Of a DNA stretch of 64,000 bases, positions 42,989 through 54,001 are shown piece by piece. The notes under the pieces were generated by a model. It was not told where the DNA came from. It did no database searches and was given only the letters and a program-made list of their open reading frames with translations. The DNA is from Geosiphon pyriformis. Taxonomy: Eukaryota > Glomeromycota > Glomeromycetes > Archaeosporales > Geosiphonaceae. The translations under genes and the position numbers were made by a program. The stretch is taken from the NCBI GenBank assembly GCA_016748015.1, contig JAAOMT010000602.1, positions 551,806 to 615,805 of the forward strand, written 5' to 3'. How positions within the stretch are numbered: position 1 is the first letter of the stretch; every line of letters begins with the position of its first letter.

Positions 42989-45760
42989 GTGGTCTTTTAG
43001 ATGTTCATCTAAATAGTATTAAAAAACAGACAAACAAGAACTATTGAAAGTTCAATTTTAAAAGTACAGATAGTGCTAAATGTGGTTGCTTCAGAAACAG
43101 TATTTTTAATAGACTTTTAACTGAGATGAATGAGTTTATGAATGCAAAAGCTTTTGGTAATTTAGATGGAATGTGGAAAAAAGTGAAAAAAATGATAGTA
43201 GATTCAGCTAATTTTGTCTTTCCCAAACTATGATTCAGTGAATTCAAACAGCCAAAAAATGAGCATTCATCAAAATTTCTTGGGTTGAAATTACTTGTTG
43301 TCAAGATTGCTAAAATATTAAAAGTAGAAAACAGGTCTGGATATAAACATCTCTTTAAAAAATGGTAGACTATAGACTGTAAAGGGGTTTTTATGATTGA
43401 CTTTATGGTTCAAAATGGTGCGACTTCAATAGAAACTATTAAACAATTGTCAGTGGTCAAAAAAAGATGTAAAAAATCCAAGTACTATAAGTTAGAAGTA
43501 GCCAAAGACACAGCTATTAGGAATGCAATTAAGAAATATATAAAAAATTTCATCTTAAATAAGAGGAACATAATTAGAAATATTCTTGAATGACCTTTTT
43601 GCAAAGTTGTTTTGGATTACTTAGTAATTGGAAACAATTTAATTTTGGAGTCTATGAAAATAAAATTTGAAGTTGACAATATTATGGTAAATTGGACAAG
43701 GAAATACAAGATCTCACTTTTTCTGTCTGATTTGTGGACTTGTCAATATATGTCTTTGGAGTATATAAGGAATGATGTTTATTTTAACATTATAAATGAC
43801 ATTAGTCTAAAAAAATTGGTTATAGTGTTGAACAAGTTGTCTGATGGCAAAGCTACTGGTCTTTCTGATATATTAAATAAGCTATAGAAATACTGTGAAA
43901 ATAAAATAACAAATTGTCTTTTAGATCTGTTAAATTTTTGTCTAAAGCTCAGTGATATTTCAGATCTCTAAAAGAAAGTGTGAGTTTTGATAAATCCAAA
44001 GTCTTACAAATAGAAGAGCATTCTAATCAACACCCAGCTCATTGTTTTGATTGAGACTGTAAGAAAAGTTTTGTCTAAGATTCTGTTAGACCGAATTTTG
44101 TCTATTTGTAACATGTATAATATTCTTCATGATAATAACTTTTCAGTCCTTAAAAGTACCTTGATTTGGTCTCTGGTGTTTGTTGTTGACTTAATGATAA
44201 AAAATACTCTGAAAAAAGGCCAAAAAATTTAGTTGGTTTTGTAGAACATGTGCAAAGCTTATAATTCAATCAGATAGCATTATTTAAGATTGAATTTAAG
44301 GCATATTAAGATATGTGACAAGTTTATCAGATTTTTTGAGAACATTCACAAAAACAGATTTAATAGAGTGATGACTAATTTCAGCCTTTTAGATGATTAC
44401 AAGATTCATAATAAGCTGGATCAAGATGAAGTTTTTTTATTTCTTCTTTGGAGAATCTTTTATAATCCTTTATTATGTGAGGTCAAAAGACATAAACACT
44501 TATGTGGATACAAGATTAACTCTAATTTTGTGGCAAGATCAGTCAGAGTGAAGGTTGGTAGAGGCAAATTCTTATTTTTTGCTGCTGGTGCTTTTGTGGA
44601 TGATATAATATAAGTGAGAAATGAACAGACTTCAACACAATTTATCTTAGACATTACAAGTAAATTTTTTGGTATTAATAACATATTTATTAATAGTGAC
44701 AAGATGGTGGCTATCTTTATCAATCAAAGAGTAACAGAGATGTCTTTGTATATTAATAGTTAACCAATTTCTATTGCCAAGGATGGTAAGTCTTACAGAT
44801 ATCTGGGTATTTTTCTGTTAATAGAAAGTTTATCCAAACCAAGTCTTGCTAAGGCTTATTCAGATGTTAGGTTTTTTTCAAATATGGTTTTCAGAAAGAC
44901 AGTGTCAGATAAGCAGTTTTCTTATTTAGTATTGGTGGTTTTGCAATCTATAATTAGTTATCAGACACAGTTCAGCTTTATGTTCAAAAGTGTATGTTGC
45001 AAATAGAATGTTATGATAAGAAAAGAGCTCAAATTTAAAGCCAATCTGCTAAAAGACTTTCTTAATAAGGCTTTGCATCACTTTTTTTTGTATGGTTTAA
45101 AGTCTTTTGAACAGATTTAGACTAAAGCCAAGATGGCTTTAATTGTTGAGTTTTCTAATGTTTTTGGAATTCTTGACTAGCTGTTTGAGCATCATGCTTT
45201 AGATTTGCAAGTTTTAGGATAGATGCCTCTGAACTCTTTGCAATTTCCTGCCAAATTAAAGATTGATCCAAGGAATAACTTTCTGGTTGGTGTTGTAAGA
45301 ATTTTTTTAAACACCAAAATGTTCTTGGCCAATAATTTATCCAATACATTCCATAGACTTGGCTACTTTTTGATGTCTAAAATATTAGAGAATACTTTTT
45401 ATTTTAATGTAGTCTATTTTTTGAAGCATTTTGGTATTGCTTTTGGGAATGTTTTGTCAAACAAACATGGTTTGGTTATGGATTGAAAAACTTTTTAACA
45501 TTGAAAAAAATTGTGTACAAGAGATTCTGTATCTTTATAGTTTGAAAAGACATTTGCATTTATGAATAATCTTTCAGTGAAGTCTGTTAATAATGGTATT
45601 GGTTTAGGCTGTTTGAATTCCTCTGCTAAACTGAATTTTTAAAAGTATACAAGCAATTGCATAAAGTATAAAATGGAGCAATTAATGTTTACACTGATGG
45701 CTCCTTGAAAGATTTGGAGATTTCACAGATTTTTAGCAGTGTGGCAACATACTTCTATAT
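42989..45760 (+). pseudogene. LINE-2 ORF2: end of endonuclease to RNase H start, 5'-truncated
   Basis: Starts abruptly at LDVHLNSIKKQTNKNY, just past the endonuclease, at the edge of the E 3' LTR. The pre-RT region 43393-43593 (AIRNAIKKYIKNFILNKRNIIRNILE) and LNKLSDGKATGLSDI (about 43840) lead to RT with LIETVRKVLSKILLDRI (44048-44100) and the active site AFVDDII (44590-44610), intact. The thumb region SYRYLGIFL (about 44795) and post-RT LKSFEQI (about 45105) follow. RNase H begins near 45690 with TDGSLKD. ORF1 is absent. Stops are fewer than in LINE-1 RT. Confidence 0.75.
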
Positions 45761-46523
45761 TGTTATGATTAAAATTTATACTTTTTATTAATTATCACAT
45801 GTATTAGCCACTGATGTCACATAAATTAGCCACTTTATTTTTAGAAAGTGATTATTGATCTGATCAATGACCTGACTATTGACCTGATTATTGATCTGAT
45901 CATTAATCTGATTATTGACTTGATCAATGACTTGATTATTGACCTAATTATTGACCTAATTATTAACCTAGTCATTGATCTGATCATTGATTACTTTTGA
46001 TAGCTATATAAGTAATAAATTTCTTAGCTATAGAAAAACATGTAAGAATCAAAAAAAGAAAAAAAATAAAATAACAACTTTCATTTCAATCTTTTTCTTA
46101 TTGCTAATTTCCCTTTTCCTACCTTCAAGTATCTGAATATCTTGGAATAAAAAATTACTTGTTGGTTATTCCTTATCATTTTTCTGAAACATGTAATTGC
46201 AACATTTGAAGATTATTGAAATAAAACATGACTGAAGAGTACATCTAATATCTGATATTGAATTCTAAGAGTGCCAATATAAGGCATAAAATTATACCAG
46301 ACATAATTATTTGTTGATAGTATGGACTATTTCTTTATTTTCAAATTCTCTAGTTATCTTTTGAAAAAATAGTGACTGAGATATTTTATGAGACTGAGCT
46401 TGCATATTGAATTCATACTTATTCAATTTGCTTTTTGAAGTTGAATTCCCTTTGATTTCTTTTATTACACTACAATCCTGTTTTTTCTTGCTATTCATTA
46501 GTTTGTTATTCCAATCTGTAACA
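45761..46523 (+). repeat. H: 763 bp LTR-like insertion in LINE-2 RNase H
   Basis: Starts TGTTATGATT, ends AATCTGTAACA, flanked by ATAT on both sides (45757-45760 and 46524-46527). Without it and one ATAT copy, the LINE-2 frame runs on (ATYFYIIEIGIGVQVNS). Contains a 12-bp tandem array and a TATATA at 46005-46010. The termini and 4-bp duplication resemble A and B LTRs, but the interior is unrelated to both, so it is probably a solo LTR of a further family. Strand is arbitrary. A non-autonomous TIR element is the alternative. Confidence 0.65.
45854..45993 (+). repeat. 12-bp tandem repeat, about 11.5 copies
   Basis: Units of the form ATTGAyCTGATy, e.g. ATTGATCTGATC, AATGACCTGACT, ATTGACCTGATT, in perfect 12-bp phase from 45854. 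Adjacent units create TGATCA palindromes. Variation between units is mostly transitions. It lies upstream of the TATATA of insertion H, the place where A and B LTRs also have palindromic arrays. Confidence 0.85.
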
Positions 46524-46735
46524 ATATTATTGAGATTGGTATAGGTGTTCAAGTAAACAGCTTATTGTTTTCAATGTTATCTAAATTTCAGGCAATTGCT
46601 TTGGCCTTGAAATGCATTTCTTTATCTTGTTTAGTGGTTTTGCACATGGATAGCCAGGCAGCTTTAGAAGCATGTTTGTTAGAGTGTAATCTATGTTGGT
46701 CTGACTTTCATAATAGGTATTGGGTGAAAAGACAT
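46524..46735 (+). pseudogene. LINE-2 RNase H, continuation after H
   Basis: Open frame with FQAIALALKCISLSCLVVLHMDSQAALEACLLECNLCWSDFHNRYWVKRH, the RNase H middle. The Glu equivalent of TELQA reads Lys (SKFQA), and the HMDSQAAL Asp is present. The frame ends at 46735 where an LTR piece starts, so the LINE-2 3' end is missing. Confidence 0.7.
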
Positions 46736-46796
46736 TATTACTCATAAAATATAAAAATTATATTAACACATAAATTAGCCAATCAGAAGTAGACAT
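46736..46796 (+). repeat. First 61 bp of an A1 LTR (plus)
   Basis: TATTACTCATAAAATATA to AGTAGACAT, matching the start of A1 LTRs including AGCCAATCA. It is cut by element F, which inserted after AGACAT. ACAT occurs at both edges (46732-46735 and 46793-46796). Confidence 0.7.
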
Positions 46797-47645
46797 TGTT
46801 ACAAGTAATTATTTGGGATTTTAAAGCAAATAACAAATTCGTAACTTGGTGCTTAATTAATTTACTAATGGTTATTTGTATCTAAAGATTTTGGTTGAGT
46901 CTTTTGTATAATGAACAGAGATTCAATAGTTGTTTTTCAATAGCCTTCCCAAATTGCAAATCCATCAAATTTTTTTTTTAGCATAGTGGTCAGTAATTTT
47001 TCTAATAAGTTATTCTCAAATCTATGAGTTCTCTACCCTTATTTCACGGGTTTTTTACCAGTTCTTATGATGTCTGTAACTCAGTGCTTAATCTTTTAAA
47101 TTAATTAGTCAACAACAAGAAATAACAAAAGAAATAAAAATAAAAGAAATAAAATAAAGAAAAAAAATAAAGAAAATAAACCAAGGCAATAAACATTAAT
47201 ATCCTGTCAACAGCTATGATCAAGAGCTATTGTTTCAGTATGATTAGGTATTAGTTACTATTAACATAAGTGTTGATAGCAGAGAGTGAATTGAGATAAC
47301 AAATAATTATTTATTAATATTTGGAATGTGGAAGATTGCTTAGATAAAATCTAAACTAAGAAGTTTGTCTTTTCTATTTCTAATACTACTACTATATATA
47401 CATAATTGAAATTCCTCAATTTCTCAATTTTTTACATCAGAAATTCTGAAATTTCTGGAATCTTGCAATTTTTTTAAGAGAAATTCTGGAATTCTGGAAT
47501 CCTGCAATTCTTTGTATAAGAATCCTGAAATTTTTGTAATCTTGCAATTTCTCTGAGAGAAATCCTGGAATTTCACATTTTACTATATCTACCTCTGATT
47601 GGCTAATTTATGTGCTAATATACTTCTTATATTCTATAAATAATA
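46797..47645 (-). repeat. 3' LTR of element F (A1)
   Basis: 849 bp, TGTTACAAGTAATTATTTGGG...TCTATAAATAATA on +. The GAATTCC array lies at 47405-47585 and the TATATATA complement at about 47393. The polypurine tract complement (TTATTTCTTTCTTTTT) follows at 47646-47661. Confidence 0.8.
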
Positions 47646-47659
47646 TTATTTCTTTCTTT

Positions 47660-48319
47660 TTAATATTAAGCTCTATCGAAATCTTCCAATTCTAATTCTC
47701 CATCTTTGAATATTTCTTGAACTTCTTTTTCGAGAATTACTTGTGTTATTTTGTTCTGTAATTCCTCAAATTGAACATTGGTTATTTTTTCTATTTGATT
47801 AATGATAATAGAGTTCATTGCTGAATTAAGTAAGATTTCTGGTCAGTTCTGAAATCCAATTTGTAATCAATAGATGACTCATGCTTGTGTAGTTAGATTG
47901 TTCTTTTCCACAAATTGTTTAAGTTATTGTAATATTTCTGAGTCAAATAATTACTTTGTCTTGTCTGTATATAAGTTTTGAATATTCAAATATTGTTTTA
48001 AGTGAAAATAGTAAAAGTTTCTTGGAAATTATTGTGTCCACTAATTCTATGTTTCTATCATCAACTTTTAATATTAAGTGACTTTTGGTTGTGCTTCTAT
48101 CACCAATTTCACTTTTGTAATTATTTTGTCAATAGTGTTTTCTGTTTTTCTCTGTACTTTATCTTATGGTCTTTTTCTGGTGTTTTTGTATCTGATGGTT
48201 TGTTGATTGATTGTAATTTCCATCTTTTGTTGTTGTATCAGTTGAACAAGTTGTTGTGTTAGTGAGTGGATGTTGTTAATAATTTTTATTTTTCTGATGT
48301 CTTTTGTCACATCTGCCAT
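47660..48319 (-). pseudogene. 3' ORF of unknown function (env position), element F copy
   Basis: Best-defined family A copy: ATG at 48317-48319 and natural TAA at 47660-47662 in one frame, 219 codons. It begins MADVTKDIRKIKI, continues with Gln-rich LTQQLVQLIQQQKMEITINQQTI, a basic segment, a helical middle (EKNNLTTQA) and a conserved C-terminus LEKEVQEIFKDGELELEDFD. In-frame stops fall on Gln, Trp or Arg codons. No membrane segment or signal peptide. Distance to the pol end is short. Function unknown; homologous by layout and motifs to the copies in E, B-I, B-II and 5-100. Confidence 0.65.
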
Positions 48320-48344
48320 GTCTTTATATTTTTTTAGTTGTTTA

Positions 48345-49043
48345 ATTTAACATGTTGATGTCAATGATAATGATTAGTTCTAGATTTCATGGAATCTCAT
48401 CTGATTGAACTAGTATTCTCTGTACTCTTAATTGTGAAATATTACTGGTGGATAATGATATTATATAGTAATGTGGTTTTAGTTAATCACTATGTGCTGC
48501 TTTGATTAAGATTTTGTTGTTTCATCTTAATTTGTAAGCTCTATTTCCAAGAATTTCTTCTATGTGAAATGGTCTGTTCTATTTGAAGTCAAATTTTCTA
48601 CTCTATTGTTTTTTTGCTTTGGTATAATGTAAGAGTACTTTGTCTCCAATCCTGAATTTAACTAGTTTATTTTGTAGTTGGTTATTATGTCTTTTTTTTT
48701 GTTTTTCTTGTGACTTTTAAATATTATTAACTGCTCTTTGCCATTTGTTTTCTAGTGTTTACATTAAATCATATGTTTTTTTCAACAATGTTTCTTGGAA
48801 ATTGTCTTCTGTTATTGGTTCAGTTAGATATATGCTGACTTCTATCTCTATTGGTAATGTTGTTATTCTATCATATACTAATTCAAATGGTGTTGCTTGT
48901 ATAGTGTCTTGCTTCATTGTTTAATAAGCAAATAATACTGATGGTATAAACAAATTCTATTCATCCTGGTTTTTTTGGCTGATCTTGGCTATTGCTTCAC
49001 ACAATGTTTTATTGAATCTTTTAATTAACTCATTTGTTTGTAA
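48345..49043 (-). pseudogene. Integrase C-terminal region of element F
   Basis: Minus-strand frame with TPFELVYDR-like segment (about 48880), ITEDNFQETLLKKTYDL (about 48810), KFRIGDKVLLHYTKAKKQ (about 48650) and RPFHIEEILGNRAYKLR (about 48560), a GPY/F-like module. DDE residues except the late RFNKT region (about 49015) are lost by truncation. Several stops. Ends at the B-III insertion. Confidence 0.7.
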
Positions 49044-50014
49044 TGTTACCAGACGAAATTAGAGATATTATTTAGCATGAAATTATTTTTATAATTCCTA
49101 TCATTAATTAGCATATATTATCATTTCAAATTATCACTTATTACATTAGCAAAATGTCCGAAATTATTATTTAATTAATAATCCAATTTGTATATAACAC
49201 AAATGTAATCTAATTGCAATGATCAATCATGCAATACCCCAAAATATGTAACATTCAAAAGTTCGCCAAAATTTGTAGAAATTTGCCAAAATAATTGATA
49301 GTTTACTGAAATATCTAATAGTTCACAGAAATAACTTGTAATTTACTGAAATGTATCTTTAGTTCAGCAAAATTGTAGAAAAGAGCAAAGTTCAAGTTCA
49401 TGGAATAGTGTTACAACAAGTTGTATAAAAAAAGAGCTTTTCTCTTCGAGAAAATATATCTTACTTTAGATTTATCACTTAGAACCATTCCTATACACAC
49501 AAAAAGAAATAAAAATCAAATAATTTAAAAAACCAAATTCTTTAATTATTGCACTTGAAAAATTCCCAAAACCCAACTAATGTTTTAAAATTGATTAGCT
49601 ACCAATTTCAGTAAACTGTAGTGACTCCAGGCCTGGATAGAAAACGTTTCTCTTGACAAAATTCTATTTCTTTTACATTTTTTTTATTTTCTTTCTTTTA
49701 TTTTCTTATTATAATCATTAGAATAGCCTACAGACGAGATTTCTGTAGAAGAGTTGACTTTCACAGCAAAGTAACTACACATTTTTAGTGAGCTTCCAGA
49801 TGAGCAATTTCTGGAAAAGAGTTGATATTTACTACAACATAACTACACAAAGCAACTGGCCATTACACTTATAAGCCCAGCAGTTCAAATTATAGGAGAT
49901 AATTTGAAGATAAAATTCAGTTATTAGAGGTTCAAACACTTCCCATAGTTGTGAATTAACAGCACTACAACAAACATACAAGAGCTAAGAAGAGACCAAA
50001 AACCTCCAGTAACA
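49044..50014 (+). repeat. 5' LTR of B-III (family B)
   Basis: 971 bp, TGTTACCAGACG...CCAGTAACA, in plus orientation. Degenerate TTCGCCAAAAT/TTTACTGAAAT subrepeats at 49258-49380 lie upstream of TATAAAA (49424-49430). The 3' end GAGACCAAAAACCTCCAGTAACA is shared by all family B LTRs. Confidence 0.85.
49258..49430 (+). promoter_or_regulatory. Putative U3 promoter of the family B LTR
   Basis: About five degenerate copies of a 19-21 bp unit with a TTCGGCGAA-like palindromic core, decayed here to TTCGCCAAA, TTTGCCAAA, TTTACTGAA and similar. They are followed by TATAAAA at 49424-49430 and an AGAGCTTTTCTCTTCGAG imperfect hairpin. Promoter role inferred from order only. Confidence 0.45.
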
Positions 50015-50029
50015 TTTGGTGCTCTTTTA
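50015..50029 (+). other. Primer-binding site of B-III
   Basis: TTTGGTGCTCTTTTA right after the LTR. TGGTGCTC is shared with family A, so both families may use the same tRNA primer. Confidence 0.7.
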
Positions 50030-50059
50030 CGGAAACAACACAGCAAAAACAACTTTAAA

Positions 50060-52054
50060 GTGGTGACCACACTAGATGCAACAACTCTAAAGTATTACCA
50101 GTCAATTTACACCCACTGCAAGCAAAGATTTAACATTCCAGACAGAATTGAAGTTGTCAAGAAATCAGTATACCAATACATTGAAAACTGCATTAACAAT
50201 TATTTTTTTGGAAATTACAATATTTCAGAAGTTAGAAGCAACCTTTACAATAATTTAGTACACTATTCACAGTTGGAAACTGAAGACCTTAACAGTAAAA
50301 CACTTACCACTTACTTTCAAGAACTTAATTTTAATATTATCAAGTACTGTGAAAAAACATATCCAGTACAGTCTCAATACTCTATTGATTTTGAATCAGA
50401 GACAGAAACAAGCAACAAAGGCAAACAAAAATTGAAGCAATACTTAAAACCACCCCAAATACTCCAATACTACCAAAAACAACTGCCAAACACTTACAAA
50501 CACCTGAACAAGGAACCAGTTTAAAATTTTTACTTACTATCACATCTTTTCCAGCTTTATTTGCACAAGCACAAACACCTAATTCACTCTTAAATCGATT
50601 TGCAAGACTAGAAGATTTTACATCACCCAGAAGTCCCACCAGACAACAAGAACCTCTTCAAACTAGTTCTAATCTCCTTGACTTTCTAGCTGAAAATTGA
50701 AGTGAACACTCTGAGACAGCAGCAAATGAAGAAAATGATTCTGAAATATCTGAAGAAGAATCAATAAACAATGAAAACGAAGAAAACAAAATGACAGCAT
50801 ACATCACAAAAATCCCTGAATTTAATGGAGAAGACATTGAGACCAGTCCCCAAAAATGGCTCGACCAAGTTACTAAAGCTGGAGATGCAAATGGATGGAA
50901 TGCTGCCAGAATGTTAAGAACAATTTTCTACTTTCTCAAAGGAACAGCAGATGAATGGTTTGAAAACTTGACCACCCCTTTTAATGACTGGACAGCTTTT
51001 AAAACTGCCTTCTTAGAACAATTCACTGATAACAACACTTCAATCACACTTTGAAATCATTTTTGCAATATCAAACAAGAACACTTTGAATCTGTTATGA
51101 CTTATATTGGGAAATTCAACAAACTTCTCAGATGAATTCACCAACTTGAAACTAATGATTATTATTCCAATGCTCAAATTTTGGATCAATTTATCGCTGG
51201 TTTAAAAAATAAACTAATTAAAAAGGTTTGCCCACATGCCCCAAAAGATTTAAACTCTGCCATTCAGCATGCAAAGAGATATGAAATGGCCATGGAAGAA
51301 GCCAATTGTACAAAACTTGTGAACTTAGCCATTGGAGAAACCAGCTCCACAGCTGAAGAGAAAATTGACCAACTTGCAAAGAAAGTTGAAAACTATTTCA
51401 CCAACCAACAACAACAGCAACCTGAAAGATATTAACCACCCCAAAGACGGAATCAAAACAACTTCACATCATCCTCTAATAACCAGCCTAAGAATTGCCA
51501 TTACTGTGGAATTCCTGGCCACTGGAAAAGAGATTGCAGGAAGCTACAACAAGACCAACAGAATAAGAGTAATTAACATTACTCTTTGCCACAACAATCA
51601 TATTACCAACCATCACTACCATCAGCTTACTATCCACCAAGACTGCAATATTAAACTGACTACTATCAACCTGCTCCACAGCTAATGCAACAACAGTATT
51701 GACAACTCATTCAACATTACCAAGTACCTGCTTGAAAATTGGTTCAACAAAACCAATTTGCACTACAAAACTGATTCACAACAAACAACAACAGAATCAA
51801 CCCAAATAACCAATTAGTTCCCCAAAATCTAGCTCAGCCAAGACCCACCCATTATCATACTCAACCTAGCTATCTTACAATACCTGAACAACAGAATTTT
51901 CATCATACTGCACTCTCAAAAGGTAGAGCTGCAGCATGACAACAAAACCCTTCCTATACTCCTACCACAATCCCACCAGCCAGAATTGCTGAAAATGTCA
52001 ACCTTTCAAATATATTCCCTTTTAAGTTTGAAGCAAATGAGTCACCATTTCTGC
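50060..52054 (+). pseudogene. gag of B-III (capsid and nucleocapsid)
   Basis: N-terminal domain open from 50060 (GTG-GTG-ACC; no ATG seen) with YQSIYTHCKQRFNIPDRIEVV. A 1-nt loss in an A-run near 50450 shifts the frame, which then continues via TAKHLQTPEQGTS to the capsid ITKIPEFNGEDIETSPQKWLDQ (50800-50865). A TGA at about 51052 and others split the core. The nucleocapsid has an intact CCHC knuckle CHYCGIPGHWKRDC (51498-51540). A Pro/Tyr/Gln-rich tail runs up to FEANESPFLL, where B-IV begins. Gag forms the particle around the RNA. Confidence 0.8.
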
Positions 52055-53041
52055 TGTTACCAGAGGTTTTTGGTCTCTTCTTAGCTCTTGTAAGTTTGTT
52101 GTAATGCTGTAAATTCATGATTATGGGAAGTGTTTGAACCTCCAATAACTAAATTTATCTTCAAATTATCTCCTATAATTTGAACTGCTGAGCTTATAAG
52201 TGGAATGGCCAATTCCATGCCAGTTACTTTGTATAGTTATGTTGTAGTAAACATCAACTCTTTCCCAGAAATTGCTTGTCTGAAAGCTCACTAAAAATGT
52301 GTAGTTACTTTGCTGTGAAAGTCAACTTTTCTACAGAAATTCTTGTTTGTAGGATACCCAAATGATTTATAATAAAAAAAGAAAGAAAATAAAGGAAATA
52401 TAAAAGAAAAAGTAAAACTGATGATTTATGGAAGTCATTTTAGATCCAGGCCTGGAAGTGCTTTAACAGTTTACTGAAATTGGTAGCTAATCAATTTCAA
52501 ACTGTTAGTAGGAATTGGTTAATTTCAAGAGAAATAATTTAAAAATTTGGCTTTTCAAATTTATTTGATATTTTATTTTGTTTTTGTATGTAAAGAATAA
52601 TTCTAATTATTAAATCTGAAGTAAGATACATTTTTTCGAAGAGAGAAGCTCTTCTTTTATACAACTTGTCATAACACTATTCTATGAACTTGAACTTTGC
52701 TCTTTTCTACAATTTTGCTGAACTAAAGATATATTTCGGTAAACTACAAGTTATTTCTGCAAACTATTAGATATTTTGGTGAACTATCAATTATTTCGGC
52801 AAATTTTTACAAATTTTGGCAAACTTTTGAATGTTATATATTTTGGGGTATTGCATGATTGATCATCGCACTTAGGTTACATTTGTGTTATGTACCAATT
52901 AGGTTATTAGTTAAATAATAATTTCGGACATTTTGCTAATATAATAAGTGATGATTTGAAATAATAATATATGCTAATTAATGATAAGATTTATAAGGGT
53001 AATTTCATGCTAAACAATATCTCTAATTTTGTCTGGTAACA
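52055..53041 (-). repeat. 3' LTR of B-IV (family B)
   Basis: 987 bp, TGTTACCAGAGG...CTGGTAACA on +. Subrepeats at about 52735-52830. Left neighbour is B-III gag, right neighbour the polypurine tract (53042-53056). Confidence 0.85.
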
Positions 53042-53081
53042 TAACCTTCTCCTCAAGACTGAGCTCTGTCAAAGTCCAAGT

Positions 53082-53092
53082 ACTGTCTGGGG
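53082..53092. other. Internal deletion junction of B-IV
   Basis: ACTGTCTGGGG joins sequence from beside the polypurine tract to the dUTPase-RT linker. In B-II the two parental sites both contain ACTGTTTG (57534-57541 and 61248-61255), so about 3.7 kb was lost between 8-bp repeats. Confidence 0.7.
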
Positions 53093-54001
53093 TAATTCTT
53101 GTTGAAAGATGTTATTGTAAATGATTTCAATTTCTAAGTTATTTAATAAAACTATGAGATAATTGTTGGGATTGTAAAAAGTAACTTAGACTTTCTTTGT
53201 TCCTTCTGGAATATAAATGTTTGGGATTGAGATATTATGTTCCAAGCAGACTTGTTCGTTGGATTCAAAAATTTGTTGTGTGGTTGTTGACTTTGGGCAG
53301 GTGTAGATTTCTGGATGTTCTCTAAAGGGTGAAATAGTAATTGGTTGTGGAAGTTGTAGAATCTGGTGAGATTCACTTTGTTTATTAAGAGCTATGTTTA
53401 CTGGAACTGTGAATCATCCAGTTGAACCAAAACCTTGGGTTCTTCTTTCACTTTTTCCCAATAGTTCTCTTTGATTGACTAATTGTAAACCCAAAATGTT
53501 GATTAAGGGTAAATAAATAGCTTGAGCAATTTTTTTGGCATGTTCAATTTGAAAAAGTTTATTGGTTTCATTTTGTAACATGATTGTAATGTCTCCTGTA
53601 TATTCCGCATCTATGATTTCTTCTCTAACATTAATTCCTTTGCTCGCCAATAATAATCGTGAAGCAATTTGGACTATTGCCCTTGGTGGGATTTTGAGGA
53701 CAATTTTGAGATTGATTTTTGTGAGTGATTTAGGTTTGAGAGTAAGGGTATCTTTTTCTGGATATCTTAGATTGTATTCAGCATCAATTTCGTGGGCTTT
53801 TTCAGGCTTTATTCTTTGTTTATTGTTGTCAAAGTATTTGAGTTGTGAAGCAGGCTGATTTTCAATGAGATAGATGAGTGTTGTTTCAATTTCTTCTGTT
53901 GCTTTAGGTTCACCAAATTCAATTTTATATTTATCACTTTTGCTGGATAATGGAATGCTAAGGGCATAGCATTCAAGACACCATTGTTTGTCACATGGCA
54001 T
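53093..54001 (-). pseudogene. dUTPase domain and linker of B-IV
   Basis: dUTPase at 53417-53800 within an open block 53414-54001: KAHEIDAEYNLRY (motif 1), IASRLLLASKG (motif 2), EIIDAEYTGDI (motif 3, catalytic Asp present), KKIAQAIY (motif 4) and TQGFGSTG (motif 5), then a stop. The domain itself is uninterrupted. Upstream in the same block CDKQWCLEC is the last Cys cluster. The linker 53093-53413 has one frame with stops. Confidence 0.8.

Larger units (their letters stand above)
46797..49043 (-). mobile_element. Element F: family A1, 3' half
   Basis: Minus-strand element read from its 3' LTR through the 3' ORF to the integrase C-terminus. It is cut at 49043 by the 5' LTR of B-III, which inserted into integrase. 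The remaining 5' part is not in the window. Confidence 0.75.
49044..52054 (+). mobile_element. B-III: family B element, 5' LTR and gag
   Basis: Plus-strand family B element inserted in the integrase of F. 5' LTR, primer-binding site and nearly full gag are present; it is cut at 52054 just before protease by B-IV. The rest should lie beyond the right edge of the window, past B-IV. Confidence 0.8.

Noticed and set aside
33117-42992. ATGA / GTGG as a decayed target duplication of E
   Set aside because: They differ by transitions only, but the left host is gag of G and the right host is LINE-2, so they cannot derive from one target site.
45854-45993. CRISPR array
   Set aside because: The repeats are a contiguous 12-bp tandem without spacers, inside an LTR-like insertion of a eukaryotic retroelement cluster.
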